DNA from: Pseudomonadota bacterium | Lineage (GTDB): Bacteria; Pseudomonadota; Alphaproteobacteria; Rhizobiales; Rhizobiaceae | NCBI GenBank assembly: GCA_023399635.1 | Contig: JAEWOP010000059.1 | Span: forward strand, 1 to 21,650 | Length of the DNA: 21,650 nucleotides | Reading direction: 5' to 3' | Shown here: positions 1-7,953 of the stretch, piece after piece | Position numbering within the stretch: the first letter of the stretch is position 1 | How the letters are laid out: every line of letters begins with the position of its first letter | Program-made: the position numbers and the translations under genes | Notes under the pieces: generated by a model | Databases searched by the model: none | What the model was told of the DNA's origin: nothing | What the model saw: only the letters and a program-made list of their open reading frames with translations

Positions 1-635
1 TCCCAGAAGCCCTTCTCGGTCATGTGTGCGAGATCGATGAGTATCCCAAGCTGGTTGCAGGCCCGCACCAGCTCGAAACCCTGGTCGGTGAGGCCCGGCC
101 CCGTATCCGGCGACATGGGGAAGGCAAAGGGAACGCCATGACCGAAGATGTTGTGGCGGCTCCAGACCGGACCGAGCGAGCGCAGACCGGCTGCGTAGAA
201 AACTTCCAGATTATCGAGATCCGGGTCGATCGCTTCGCAACCCTCCATGTGCAGGACGGCAGCGAATACGCCGTCCTGCATCGCCCCGCGGATATCCGTT
301 GTCGAGCGGCAGAGGCGCCAGGCCCCTGCGCGATCGAGCCTCAGGGCGATCGCCGCCTTCTCCAGGGCGATCTCCAGCGACGGCTCCAATGTCAGCGGCG
401 CAGCAAGCGGCGTCTCGTAGTGGCCCTGTTCGTCAGGCTCCTTGAGGATCAGGTCGCCGGACGGGACGTAGATCGCGCAGAAGCCGCCAGCGAGACCTCC
501 CTGCCTGGCGCGGAGTGCATCAATGTGACCTTCAGACGTACCGTAAAAGAACTGTGCCGCCGGATCCCCACCCGCCTTCATCCCGCGCCAGAGCCGCAAG
601 AGCACGTCGTTATGGCCGTCGAGCACCAGTTCCAT
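1..635 (-). CDS. M19 family membrane-type dipeptidase, N-terminal part (runs off left edge)
   Basis: The first 212 residues of a renal-dipeptidase-like (peptidase M19) zinc metallohydrolase are present; the family is usually 320-400 residues, so about a third is missing. Visible metal-site motifs are DGHND near the N-terminus (His8 and Asp10), the MEG segment with Glu131 as likely bridging ligand, and LAHMTEKGFWD at the window edge, whose His204 matches the third ligand position. Known members hydrolyse dipeptides, often with a D- or dehydro-residue, and some act on beta-lactams. There is no signal peptide, so a cytoplasmic location is likely. The ATG at 635 is preceded by AGGA at a 7-base spacing. 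It lies 122 bases downstream of the NylB-like hydrolase in the same direction and may share its transcript or use the weak promoter at 685-712. The family call is firm; the substrate is unknown. Confidence 0.88.
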   Translation of the reverse strand, partial: MELVLDGHNDVLLRLWRGMKAGGDPAAQFFYGTSEGHIDALRARQGGLAGGFCAIYVPSGDLILKEPDEQGHYETPLAAPLTLEPSLEIALEKAAIALRLDRAGAWRLCRSTTDIRGAMQDGVFAAVLHMEGCEAIDPDLDNLEVFYAAGLRSLGPVWSRHNIFGHGVPFAFPMSPDTGPGLTDQGFELVRACNQLGILIDLAHMTEKGFW

Positions 636-684
636 AGGCAGGTCCTAATTGTAGGGAAGGATTTCTGAAATGACGATCTGCATG

Positions 685-712
685 ATCCTAGTCGCCCCGG
701 CCTTCGCTGCAA
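685..712 (-). promoter_or_regulatory. Possible promoter for the M19 dipeptidase
   Basis: Read on the minus strand, TTGCAG (712-707) and TAGGAT (690-685) are separated by 16 bases, in the gap between the hydrolase stop and the dipeptidase start. The fit to a sigma70-type promoter is moderate, and read-through from the upstream gene is equally possible. Confidence 0.3.
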
Positions 713-757
713 GAGGCAAATGGAAACTGATCCGGCAAAGCGCGCTCCTGGATCCAC

Positions 758-1936
758 TCAATCGAAAGCACTGCAGACAGCGCGGAAGAATGCAAGGTTT
801 GCAAACTTCAGCTCGTCGTCCACCGGGTTGGGCTGGGAGGAGAGCTTGCTGATGGTGACTTCGCGAGACGGATCGACATAGATCCACTGGCCGTGGATCC
901 CGATGGCGCAGAAGGCACCGCTCGCTTCTCCGGTCTGGTACCATTGGCTGCGGTAGCGGCCATCAGGGAAGACGTTTTCGCCGCCTGCTCTCCATGCATC
1001 TGGATCGCCGTTGGTCAGCATGTCTGAGACCCAAGCGCCTGGCAGCACTTGTCGGCCGGAACATGCTCCGCCTGTTCTCACCAGTTCCCCCACCCGAGCA
1101 AGATCGCGCGCCGTGACGCAGACACCACCGGCAGCACGTGCCGTTCCGACTGCATCCACCGTGACATAGGCATCGCTGCAAGCTTCGATGGGTTGCCAGA
1201 GCAACTCCGATACCAGCTCTGCGTAGCGCTTGCCGCTCACCCTCTCCAGGATGATGCCAAGCAGGTCCGAATTGGGCGAAGCGTAGAAGAAGGGGCCGCC
1301 ATGCGGGCGGTCTGCCTTCTTCAGCGACAACAGCAGAGATCGGAGATCTTCAGCGGACGTCCCCGGCTCCGGCGGGTTCCACAACATGGCGCGGCGGTAG
1401 CGGGCAAAGGCCCCATTCTTGTCGAGATACACTTCATTGAAGTCGAGGCTCACTCGCATGTCCAGGACGTCGCGGTAACGGCAGCCGCCATAGGCGCTGC
1501 CGACTGCTTCTGGCAGATAGGCGGAGACCGGCTTCTCCGGATCGAGCACACCCTCCGCCTCGAGGATTCCTGAGACCATAGCCGTGATCGACTTGCTGAC
1601 GGAAAAGATGACGTGTGGCTTCTTGATCCCCGAATGAGCGGCGTAATATTCACCGAAGATTTCCCCGCGCCGCATCAGCACGAAAGCGTCCGTATGCGAG
1701 TGTTCGAGATGCTGCGCGACCGTCGACGCACCCCCGGCGCCTTGGGCGATCTTTTGGGAAAGTAGATCGTTCCCCGTGAAAGGCGCCTCACTCCCGGGGG
1801 CACCACAGGAGATGTGCGACGTCGGTACTAGCTCTCGCAGATTGTGAAACGACCAGCGGCTATAGGGCGCTTCGCGCCAGTTGCCCAAGGTAACGTCTTG
1901 TCGGGAGAAACCGTACGCGCCTTCGAATTCGGTCAT
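758..1936 (-). CDS. Serine hydrolase, NylB / class C beta-lactamase-like family
   Basis: This is a 392-residue protein of the beta-lactamase-related serine hydrolases, closest in layout to 6-aminohexanoate-dimer hydrolase (NylB). The SxxK nucleophile motif is SVSK, Ser112 and Lys115. The second motif is Tyr218-Ala-Ser, with Asn222 nearby, and a Tyr lies at position 170. As I recall, NylB is also 392 residues with Ser112, Lys115, Tyr170 and Tyr215, so the match of length and numbering is good. I chose the ATG at 1936 because CGGAG lies at the right spacing; an in-frame ATG at 1957 has no clear ribosome site. No signal peptide is seen. Family members cleave amides, esters or D-amino-acid peptides, so the substrate cannot be named. 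It is transcribed toward the dipeptidase and lies downstream of a LysR gene. Confidence 0.85.
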   Translation of the reverse strand: MTEFEGAYGFSRQDVTLGNWREAPYSRWSFHNLRELVPTSHISCGAPGSEAPFTGNDLLSQKIAQGAGGASTVAQHLEHSHTDAFVLMRRGEIFGEYYAAHSGIKKPHVIFSVSKSITAMVSGILEAEGVLDPEKPVSAYLPEAVGSAYGGCRYRDVLDMRVSLDFNEVYLDKNGAFARYRRAMLWNPPEPGTSAEDLRSLLLSLKKADRPHGGPFFYASPNSDLLGIILERVSGKRYAELVSELLWQPIEACSDAYVTVDAVGTARAAGGVCVTARDLARVGELVRTGGACSGRQVLPGAWVSDMLTNGDPDAWRAGGENVFPDGRYRSQWYQTGEASGAFCAIGIHGQWIYVDPSREVTISKLSSQPNPVDDELKFANLAFFRAVCSAFD

Positions 1937-2015
1937 CGTCGCTCCGGCTATCTGCATCTGTTACCGCACCCCGTTCGAAACCACCGTCCGCACCCGACAT
2001 GAAGCGCGGAGGCGA

Positions 2016-2043
2016 AGATTAGGACCTACCTCGGCCGGGTCAA
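2016..2043 (-). promoter_or_regulatory. Likely sigma70-type promoter for the NylB-like hydrolase
   Basis: On the minus strand, TTGACC (2043-2038) is followed after 16 bases by TAATCT (2021-2016). These are good -35 and -10 matches, sitting between the LysR stop and the hydrolase start. Transcription would begin near 2008, giving a leader of about 70 bases. It implies the hydrolase can be expressed independently of the LysR gene. Confidence 0.5.
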
Positions 2044-2078
2044 TTGCGCTTTTGTCATCGGTGAGTGACCCAGGCACA

Positions 2079-2996
2079 CTACCAGGCGACGACCTCACCT
2101 CGGTAGCGCTCCACCTCTTCCAGCAGCCAGGAGCGGAACGTGACCACTGGACGGAAGTCTGTTTTCGTCAAAGGCGCGACGGCGTAATAAGCACTGGGGG
2201 ACCTAACCTGGTGCGGATCCGCCTGCACAAGCTGCCCGTTCGCAAGCTCGGAATCGATCAGGAAGAGCGGCATCAGTGCGAGCCCCAAACCCGCGGCACA
2301 GGCTTGGGCGACATTCGAGAATTGCTCGAACCGCATCCCTTGCGAGCTGCCGCCGGTTAGACCCCGGCTCTGCAACCAATGGGCCCATGCACCGGGACGC
2401 GACGCCATGTGCAGCAGCGGCATCGAAAGAATGTCCTCCGGCCGCTCTATCGGGTGACCGGCGAGGAAGCCGGGGCTGCAGACCGGCGCCACCATTTCGT
2501 CCATCAGGAACGTGCACTCGGCGCCCGGCCAATCGGGTTGTCCGATGTGGATTGCCATGTCGATGCCGTCGCGGTCGAAATCGAAGATCCCGATGCGAGT
2601 GGCGAAGTTCAGCGTGATCTCGGGGTGGCGGGCAACAAAGCTCGGGATCCGAGGCATGAGCCAGCGCGTCCCAAAGGTCGGCAGGATGGCGAGGTTCAGC
2701 GTATCCCCATGCCGTTTGGTCATGGCTTGAAGCGATGCTGAACGGATCTGCGAGAGAGCCGCACCAACCGATTTCGCATATTCCGCGCCGGACGGCGTTA
2801 GCACGACACCGCGGCTCGTGCGCTCGAAGAGCACCACGCCCAGGAGCTCTTCCAACCCCGAAACCTGCCGACTGATGGCGCCTTGCGTCAGCGCCAGCTC
2901 TTCAGCCGCGACGGAAAAACTACGCAAGCGCGCAACAGATTCAAAGGCTGCCAATGCGGCAGTGGACGGTAGGAGGCGGCGGCTGAGGCTGGTCAT
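2079..2996 (-). CDS. LysR-family transcriptional regulator, GcvA-like
   Basis: A 305-residue LysR-type regulator of normal length. The N-terminal winged helix-turn-helix spans about residues 10-69, with the typical core AISRQVSGLEE and the wing segment LFERTSRGVVLTPSG. The rest, from about residue 95, is the periplasmic-binding-protein-like effector domain. The opening LLPSTAALAAFESVARL pattern is typical of the GcvA subgroup. The ATG at 2996 has only a weak ribosome site. It diverges from gcdH with 92 bases between the starts, the classic arrangement for a LysR regulator and its target. In Pseudomonas the LysR regulator GcdR sits beside gcdH, so a similar role is plausible. It could instead, or also, control the hydrolase downstream. 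The effector is unknown. Confidence 0.92.
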   Translation of the reverse strand: MTSLSRRLLPSTAALAAFESVARLRSFSVAAEELALTQGAISRQVSGLEELLGVVLFERTSRGVVLTPSGAEYAKSVGAALSQIRSASLQAMTKRHGDTLNLAILPTFGTRWLMPRIPSFVARHPEITLNFATRIGIFDFDRDGIDMAIHIGQPDWPGAECTFLMDEMVAPVCSPGFLAGHPIERPEDILSMPLLHMASRPGAWAHWLQSRGLTGGSSQGMRFEQFSNVAQACAAGLGLALMPLFLIDSELANGQLVQADPHQVRSPSAYYAVAPLTKTDFRPVVTFRSWLLEEVERYRGEVVAW

Positions 2997-3037
2997 AGGC
3001 TATTACTATCAGTCATGCGAAAATGAGTAAACGCGGG

Positions 3038-3069
3038 TTGCCGCTCTCTCCACCGTGACAGATAATCAC
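3038..3069 (+). promoter_or_regulatory. gcdH promoter overlapped by a candidate LysR box
   Basis: TTGCCG (3038-3043) and GATAAT (3061-3066), 17 bases apart, make a credible sigma70-type promoter with transcription starting about 16 bases before the gcdH ATG. The interrupted dyad GTGA-N7-TCAC (3055-3069) covers the -10 element and contains the LysR-type pattern T-N11-A in the form TGA-N7-TCA. The position would suit repression or autoregulation by the divergent LysR protein; that link is inference. Confidence 0.45.
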
Positions 3070-3088
3070 AGCATCAACTGGAGGCTTA

Positions 3089-4279
3089 ATGGTGAGCGGA
3101 CGTGTAGGATTTTCCTGGGATGATCCCTTTCTTCTCGAAGAGCAATTGACTGACGAGGAGCGGATGATCCGCGACGCCGCTGCAGCCTTCGGCAAATCCG
3201 AACTGCTGCCGCGCGTGCAGGAAGCGTATCTGAACGAGACCACGTCGCCGGAGCTCTTCCGCTTGATGGGTCAGGCAGGTCTGCTGGGTGTCACGCTGCC
3301 GGAAAAATACGGTGCAGCCGATGCCGGCTACGTCGCCTATGGCCTCGTCGCTCGGGAAGTCGAACGTATCGATTCCGGCTACCGCTCGATGATGAGTGTG
3401 CAGTCATCGCTCGTGATCTACCCGATCTTCGCCTACGGCTCCGAAGAGCAGAAGGACAAGTATCTGCCGGGTCTGGTCTCCGGTGAATTGATCGGCTGCT
3501 TCGGCCTGACCGAGCCGGATGCTGGGTCCGACCCGGGTGGGATGAAGACTCGTGCGGAAAAGATCGAAGGCGGGTATCGTCTCAGCGGCGCCAAGACCTG
3601 GATCTCCAACGCGCCGATCGCAGATGTGTTTGTCGTCTGGGCAAAATCCGAGGCACACAACAACGAGATCCGCGGCTTCGTCCTCGAGAAGGGCATGAAG
3701 GGACTGTCGGCCCCAAAGATCGGCGGCAAGCTGTCGCTGCGCGCCTCTGTCACCGGCGAGATCGTTCTGGAAGGCGTCGAGGTCGGCGAAGAGGCCCTGC
3801 TCCCAAACGTGTCCGGCCTCAAGGGGCCATTCGGTTGCCTCAACCGCGCCCGGTACGGCATATCCTGGGGCGTCATGGGAGCGGCTGAAGACTGCTGGTT
3901 CCGGGCGCGCCAGTACGGGCTCGACCGCAAGCAGTTCGGCAAGCCGCTGGCCGGAATGCAGCTTTACCAGAAAAAGCTCGCTGACATGCAAACGGAGATC
4001 GCGCTCGGCCTGCAGGCGTCGCTCCGCGTCGGCCGGCTGATGGACGAGGAAAAGATGGCGCCGGAGATGATTTCCATCGTCAAGCGCAACAACTGTGGCA
4101 AGGCGCTGGACGTGGCCCGCCAGGCCCGCGACATGCACGGCGGCAACGGTATTCAGATCGAGTATCACGTCATGCGCCACGCGCAGAACCTTGAGACAGT
4201 CAACACCTATGAGGGAACGCATGACGTTCATGCGTTGATCCTGGGCCGGGCACAGACCGGCCTGCAGGCGTTCTTCTGA
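3089..4279 (+). CDS. gcdH: Glutaryl-CoA dehydrogenase
   Basis: A 396-residue FAD-dependent acyl-CoA dehydrogenase that oxidises and decarboxylates glutaryl-CoA to crotonyl-CoA in lysine, hydroxylysine and tryptophan breakdown. GCDH-specific signs are the opening FSWDDPFLLEEQLT, the substrate loop GYRSMMSVQSSL (Arg99 corresponds to the glutaryl-carboxylate-binding Arg of human GCDH), the FAD segment GCFGLTEPDAGSDPGGM, and NTYEGTHDVHALILGRA carrying the catalytic base Glu375. Length is normal for the bacterial enzyme. The ATG at 3089 is preceded by GGAGG at 3080-3084. It is divergent from the LysR gene and followed 247 bases later by an aldehyde dehydrogenase. No glutaryl-CoA transferase or ligase is adjacent, so activation of glutarate must be encoded elsewhere. 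Confidence 0.95.
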   Translation: MVSGRVGFSWDDPFLLEEQLTDEERMIRDAAAAFGKSELLPRVQEAYLNETTSPELFRLMGQAGLLGVTLPEKYGAADAGYVAYGLVAREVERIDSGYRSMMSVQSSLVIYPIFAYGSEEQKDKYLPGLVSGELIGCFGLTEPDAGSDPGGMKTRAEKIEGGYRLSGAKTWISNAPIADVFVVWAKSEAHNNEIRGFVLEKGMKGLSAPKIGGKLSLRASVTGEIVLEGVEVGEEALLPNVSGLKGPFGCLNRARYGISWGVMGAAEDCWFRARQYGLDRKQFGKPLAGMQLYQKKLADMQTEIALGLQASLRVGRLMDEEKMAPEMISIVKRNNCGKALDVARQARDMHGGNGIQIEYHVMRHAQNLETVNTYEGTHDVHALILGRAQTGLQAFF

Positions 4280-4286
4280 GATATCT

Positions 4287-4314
4287 GAGCTGGCAGCATC
4301 GAAGCTGCCGGCTC
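4287..4314 (+). terminator. Hairpin after gcdH, possible transcript 3' end
   Basis: GAGC-T-GGCAGC (4287-4297) pairs with GCTGCC-G-GCTC (4304-4314) around the loop ATCGAA, an 11-pair stem with one T-G wobble, starting 8 bases after the gcdH stop. It is followed by CCCCTTCC rather than a T-tract, so it may be a weak terminator or an mRNA 3'-end stabiliser. The rest of the gap, 4315-4526, shows no gene; I see no convincing promoter there. Confidence 0.4.
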
Positions 4315-4526
4315 CCCTTCCGCGCCACGCGCTCTTGGATCGGCGGGCAAGAAAGCCTATGTAAAGGCCGCGGCGAAAACTCTCGTCGCGCAGACTGAGA
4401 CCATCTCTTGTTTCAGTCGTCCCAACCCTGTCCCTGCCGGCCCATCTCCTCCTCCGCGATATGCCGGCCGCTGATATCTCGTCCGCTCCATTTCAGGCGG
4501 CGGCTCCCGATAAAGAAGGCACCGCA

Positions 4527-5963
4527 ATGCATTCCTATCCTGACGTCCAGCTTTTCATCAACGGCACATGGCGCGACGCCATCGGCGGCGAGACGCTGCC
4601 GGTTTCTGACCCCGCAACAGAAGAAGTCATCGGCAAGATCGCCCACGCCCGCCCCGCCGATCTAGACCTTGCGCTGGAGGCAGCCGACAAGGGTTTCAAG
4701 CTTTGGCGCGAAACGTCTCCGCTTGAACGTTCCAAGATCATGCGCAAGGCTGCCGACCTGCTCCGGGAGCGTTCCGATGCGGTTGCCTACATGATGACCC
4801 GTGAACAGGGTAAGCCGCTGGCGCAATCGAAGGCCGAGATCCAAGGCGCCGCCGACACCATCGATTGGTTCGCTGAAGAAGGACGTCGCACCTATGGGCA
4901 GATCATTCCTTCGCGCTTCAGCGGCGTATCGCAGATGACGGTGAAGCTGCCGGTGGGTCCGGTCGCCGCCTTCACGCCTTGGAATTTCCCGATCAACCAG
5001 ATCGTGCGCAAGCTTTCAGCAGCCCTCTGCACCGGTTGCTCGATCATCGTCAAGGGACCGGAAGAAACCCCGGCATCGCCGGCAGAGTTGATCCGTGTCT
5101 TCGCCGATGCCGGTGTCCCCGCAGGCGTGGTGAATCTCGTTTACGGCATTCCGGCCGAAATCTCCGAGTACCTGATCCCGCATCCGGTAATCCGCAAGAT
5201 CTCCTTCACCGGCTCGACCCCGATCGGCAAGCATCTCGCGGCACTCGCCGGCCAGCATATGAAGCGCGCGACCATGGAGTTGGGTGGCCATGCGCCGGCC
5301 ATCATCTTCAACGATGCCGATCTGGAGAAGGCAATCGAAGTGACCGCGGCTGCCAAGTTCCGCAACGCCGGTCAGGTCTGTGTGGCACCAACCCGTTTCC
5401 TGGTCCAGGATGGCGTCGCCGATCGCTTTGTCGAAGGCTTCGTGAAGGCTTCCCAGGCAATCAAAGTAGGCAACGGTCTTGAAGATGGGGTGACCATGGG
5501 ACCGCTCGCCAACGAGCGTCGCATTCCGGCAATGGAAGACATGATTCACGATGCCGTATCCCAGGGTGCTGAATTGCGCACCGGCGGCAAGCGGATCGGC
5601 AACAAGGGTTACTTCTTCGAGCCCACCGTGCTGACGGAGGTGCCTACTTCAGCCAAGATGATGAACGAGGAGCCGTTTGGTCCACTCGCCATCATCAATC
5701 GTTTCTCCCATTTTGACGATGCCTTGGAGGAAGCAAACCGCCTGCCCTTCGGGCTGGCATCCTACGCCTTCACTGGTTCGGTCAAGACCGCGCATGCGCT
5801 CAGCCGTCACATGGAGGCGGGCATGCTGACGATCAACCATAACGGTCTGTCTATCCCGGAAGTCCCCTTTGGCGGCATCAAGGATTCGGGCTACGGCACC
5901 GAAGGCGGTTCGGAAGCGGTGGAAGGATATCTCGAAACCCGCTTCGTTACCCAGATGAACTGA
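4527..5963 (+). CDS. NAD(P)-dependent aldehyde dehydrogenase, succinate-semialdehyde dehydrogenase family
   Basis: A 478-residue aldehyde dehydrogenase, full length for the family. It oxidises an aldehyde, probably a dicarboxylic semialdehyde, to the acid. Key sites are the MELGGHAP motif with general base Glu251, the nucleophile Cys285 in NAGQVCVAPTR, the cofactor segment FTGSTPIGKHL, and the EEPFGPLA motif. The sequence style is that of GabD/SSADH, but the second cysteine of the usual CxC redox pair is alanine here. The ATG at 4527 follows AAGAAGG; an in-frame ATG at 4461 would add a Pro/Ala-rich stretch unlike the family and is rejected. Next to gcdH, a glutarate-semialdehyde role (DavD-like, lysine via 5-aminovalerate) is attractive. 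Succinate or 2-oxoglutarate semialdehyde remain possible, so no symbol is given. Confidence 0.88.
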   Translation: MHSYPDVQLFINGTWRDAIGGETLPVSDPATEEVIGKIAHARPADLDLALEAADKGFKLWRETSPLERSKIMRKAADLLRERSDAVAYMMTREQGKPLAQSKAEIQGAADTIDWFAEEGRRTYGQIIPSRFSGVSQMTVKLPVGPVAAFTPWNFPINQIVRKLSAALCTGCSIIVKGPEETPASPAELIRVFADAGVPAGVVNLVYGIPAEISEYLIPHPVIRKISFTGSTPIGKHLAALAGQHMKRATMELGGHAPAIIFNDADLEKAIEVTAAAKFRNAGQVCVAPTRFLVQDGVADRFVEGFVKASQAIKVGNGLEDGVTMGPLANERRIPAMEDMIHDAVSQGAELRTGGKRIGNKGYFFEPTVLTEVPTSAKMMNEEPFGPLAIINRFSHFDDALEEANRLPFGLASYAFTGSVKTAHALSRHMEAGMLTINHNGLSIPEVPFGGIKDSGYGTEGGSEAVEGYLETRFVTQMN

Positions 5964-5983
5964 AGCGGGAAGACCAGGAACGC

Positions 5984-6019
5984 AAAAAGCCGGCGGAGCA
6001 ATCCTGCCGGCTTTTTTTT
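5984..6019. terminator. Bidirectional rho-independent terminator
   Basis: AAAAAGCCGGC (5984-5994) pairs with GCCGGCTTTTT (6006-6016) and is followed by a run of eight T (6012-6019). On the minus strand the same stem ends in five T. It lies between the convergent aldehyde dehydrogenase and cysA genes and can serve both. Confidence 0.88.
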
Positions 6020-6035
6020 CGAGCTCAACTGAGGT

Positions 6036-7058
6036 TCAGCCGACGGCAAAGACCTGGGCACGCCGGAGCGTCACATATCCTTGCTGCCCGGCCCGCACGG
6101 CAAGCTCAGGCTCCACGTCGAATTCGAGATGCTCGCCCGCGGTGGTGATAGCGATGACGCGCCGTCCGCCCGGGCGGTCCATGACACGGGTCACCGAAGC
6201 AGCAACTCCCGGGCCCGTCGCCGACCAGTCAAGATCGCCTGGTCGCGCATAGATTTCCGCCGCCCCGTTCGCAACACCATCGGCTGCGATCGCCGCGCCT
6301 TCGGCATAGGCTACGCCACCCCGGACCTCGGCCGACAGGCGGTTCGCGTCGCCCAGAAACCTTGTGACGAAAGCGGACTTCGGATCCCGGCACACCTGCT
6401 CCGGCGTCCCCTGCTGCACGATCTCGCCTTCGTTCAGGATCACCACCCGATCGGCGAGATCAAGTGCTTCCTCCTGATCATGGGTAACAAAGAGCGTTGT
6501 GATGCCGAGTTCGTCATGGATCTCCCGCAGCCAGCGGCGCAGGTCTCGTCGAACGGCGGCGTCGAGTGCGCCAAAGGGCTCGTCGAGCAGCAGAACCTTG
6601 GGGTCAACCGCAAGCGCCCGCGCGAGTGCCACGCGCTGACGCTGTCCCCCAGAAATCTGCGCCGGAAAGCGGTCGCCCAGACCTTCAAGCCGAACCAGTT
6701 GCAGCAACTCATCCACGCGGTTGGCAATCGCCGCCTTCTCACGCTTCACCTTCGATACCTTCATGCCGAAGGCGATGTTCTCGGCCACTGTCATGTGCGG
6801 GAAGAGCGCATAATGCTGGAACACGAAGCCGACGCCCCGATCGCGTACCGGGATGTCCGTGGCATCCTGTTCGCCGAAATAGATGTGTCCCCCATCGGCA
6901 TATTCGAGACCAGCCACCATGCGCAGGATCGTCGTCTTGCCTGAACCGGAGGGACCAAGCAGCGCGACAAGCTCGCCACTCTCGATTTCTAGCGAGACAT
7001 CGCGGACGGCACGAAATGTACTGAAGGTTTTGACCACGTGGTCGAGACGGATCTTCAT
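6036..7058 (-). CDS. cysA: Sulfate/thiosulfate ABC transporter ATP-binding protein CysA
   Basis: A 340-residue ATPase that drives sulfate/thiosulfate import with CysT and CysW. The nucleotide-binding domain has Walker A GPSGSGKT (35-42), Q-loop Gln81, signature SGGQ (136-139), Walker B LLLDE (156-160) and switch His193. The remaining ~110 residues form a regulatory/TOBE-like region. The opening segment with VVKTFSTFRAVRDVSLEI is typical of CysA. The ATG at 7058 has GGAG upstream and overlaps the cysW stop as ATGA, implying translational coupling. A longer in-frame reading reaching 7349 only reads through cysW in another frame. It is the last gene of the operon, 17 bases before the shared terminator. 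Substrate assignment rests on the whole operon. Confidence 0.94.
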   Translation of the reverse strand: MKIRLDHVVKTFSTFRAVRDVSLEIESGELVALLGPSGSGKTTILRMVAGLEYADGGHIYFGEQDATDIPVRDRGVGFVFQHYALFPHMTVAENIAFGMKVSKVKREKAAIANRVDELLQLVRLEGLGDRFPAQISGGQRQRVALARALAVDPKVLLLDEPFGALDAAVRRDLRRWLREIHDELGITTLFVTHDQEEALDLADRVVILNEGEIVQQGTPEQVCRDPKSAFVTRFLGDANRLSAEVRGGVAYAEGAAIAADGVANGAAEIYARPGDLDWSATGPGVAASVTRVMDRPGGRRVIAITTAGEHLEFDVEPELAVRAGQQGYVTLRRAQVFAVG

Positions 7059-7951
7059 GACTTGAGCTCCACGGCAGGGACGGCCGGCGTTGACAAGGCT
7101 GGACGGCGGACGCGCCCGGCCCCCTGCCGCTCGAGCGCCACCTTGGCAATGATGGTGAGGACGGCCAGAACCGCCAGGATTGAGGCTGAGGCGAAGGCAC
7201 CGGCGGCTTGGTAGTCGTGATAAAGAAGCTCGATATGCAGCGGCAGGGTATTTGTTTGCCCCCGGATGTTGCCGGAAACAACTGAAACCGCGCCGAACTC
7301 CCCCATCACCCGCGCATTGCAGAGCACCACGCCGTAAAGCAGAGCCCACTTGATGTTCGGCAGCGTCACCGAAAAGAAGGTGCGCCAGCCCGACGCGCCA
7401 AGCGATGTGGCTGCCTCCTCCAAATCCCGCCCCTGCGCCTGCATCAGGGGGATCAGTTCGCGCGCGACGAAGGGAGCCGTGACGAACATGGACGCCAGAA
7501 TGATGCCCGGCAGTGCGAAGAGCACCTTGATCTCATAGGCATCAAGCAGCGGGCCGAAGAAACCCTGGAGACCATAGACGAAGAGATAGGCGACGCCGGC
7601 GACGATTGGCGAGATCGAGAAGGGGATCTCGATCACCACCAGCAGGAAGCGGCGTCCCGGAAAGTCGAACTTGGTGATCGCCCAGGCTGCGGCAATGCCG
7701 AAGATGGTGTTGACTGGTACGGCCACCAGCGCCGTCACGACCGTGAGGAAGATCGCGTGGCGCGTGTCCGGATGCGCGAGCGTCGAGGCGTAAACACGCC
7801 ACCCTTCTGAAAAGGCCTCGAAACCGATGACGACCAACGGCGCCAGAATGAGGAGCGCCCCGAGGATGAGCACGATGCCGATGAGCAGGCGCCGGAAGAA
7901 CGGCTGGTCACCGACCCGCGGCGGCTTTCGGCCGGAATGAGTAGCAGACAT
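7055..7951 (-). CDS. cysW: Sulfate/thiosulfate ABC transporter permease CysW
   Basis: A 298-residue inner-membrane permease with about six hydrophobic segments, the first near residues 22-44. The conserved cytoplasmic EAA loop, EEAATSLGASGWRTFF at about 179-193, is the contact with CysA. FSISPIVAGVAYLFVYG and GEFGAVSVVSGNIRGQT are hallmarks of CysW. The ATG at 7951 has GAGGAG at a 6-base spacing and follows the cysT stop by 2 bases; a TTG at 7957 in the same frame is the less likely start. It pairs with CysT to form the membrane channel. It overlaps cysA by 4 bases. Confidence 0.93.
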   Translation of the reverse strand: MSATHSGRKPPRVGDQPFFRRLLIGIVLILGALLILAPLVVIGFEAFSEGWRVYASTLAHPDTRHAIFLTVVTALVAVPVNTIFGIAAAWAITKFDFPGRRFLLVVIEIPFSISPIVAGVAYLFVYGLQGFFGPLLDAYEIKVLFALPGIILASMFVTAPFVARELIPLMQAQGRDLEEAATSLGASGWRTFFSVTLPNIKWALLYGVVLCNARVMGEFGAVSVVSGNIRGQTNTLPLHIELLYHDYQAAGAFASASILAVLAVLTIIAKVALERQGAGRVRRPALSTPAVPAVELKS

Positions 7952-7953
7952 CC

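Noticed and set aside
24..668. 214-residue plus-strand open frame at the left edge
   Set aside because: The minus strand encodes the M19 dipeptidase with metal-site motifs over the same span; this frame shows nothing recognisable.
645..683. 12-codon frame MQIVISEILPYN before the dipeptidase, as a leader peptide
   Set aside because: It has no ribosome site, and its ATG would lie upstream of the start predicted from the only candidate promoter.
3404..4231. 275-residue open frame antisense to gcdH
   Set aside because: The plus strand encodes an unmistakable glutaryl-CoA dehydrogenase; the antisense product has no recognisable domain and is a by-product of high-GC codon bias.
4461..4526. Upstream ATG adding 22 residues to the aldehyde dehydrogenase
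   Set aside because: The added stretch is Ala/Pro-rich and unlike family N-termini; AAGAAGG supports the ATG at 4527.
7059..7349. N-terminal extension of CysA by 97 residues
   Set aside because: It reads through cysW out of frame; family alignment and the ATGA overlap place the start at 7058.
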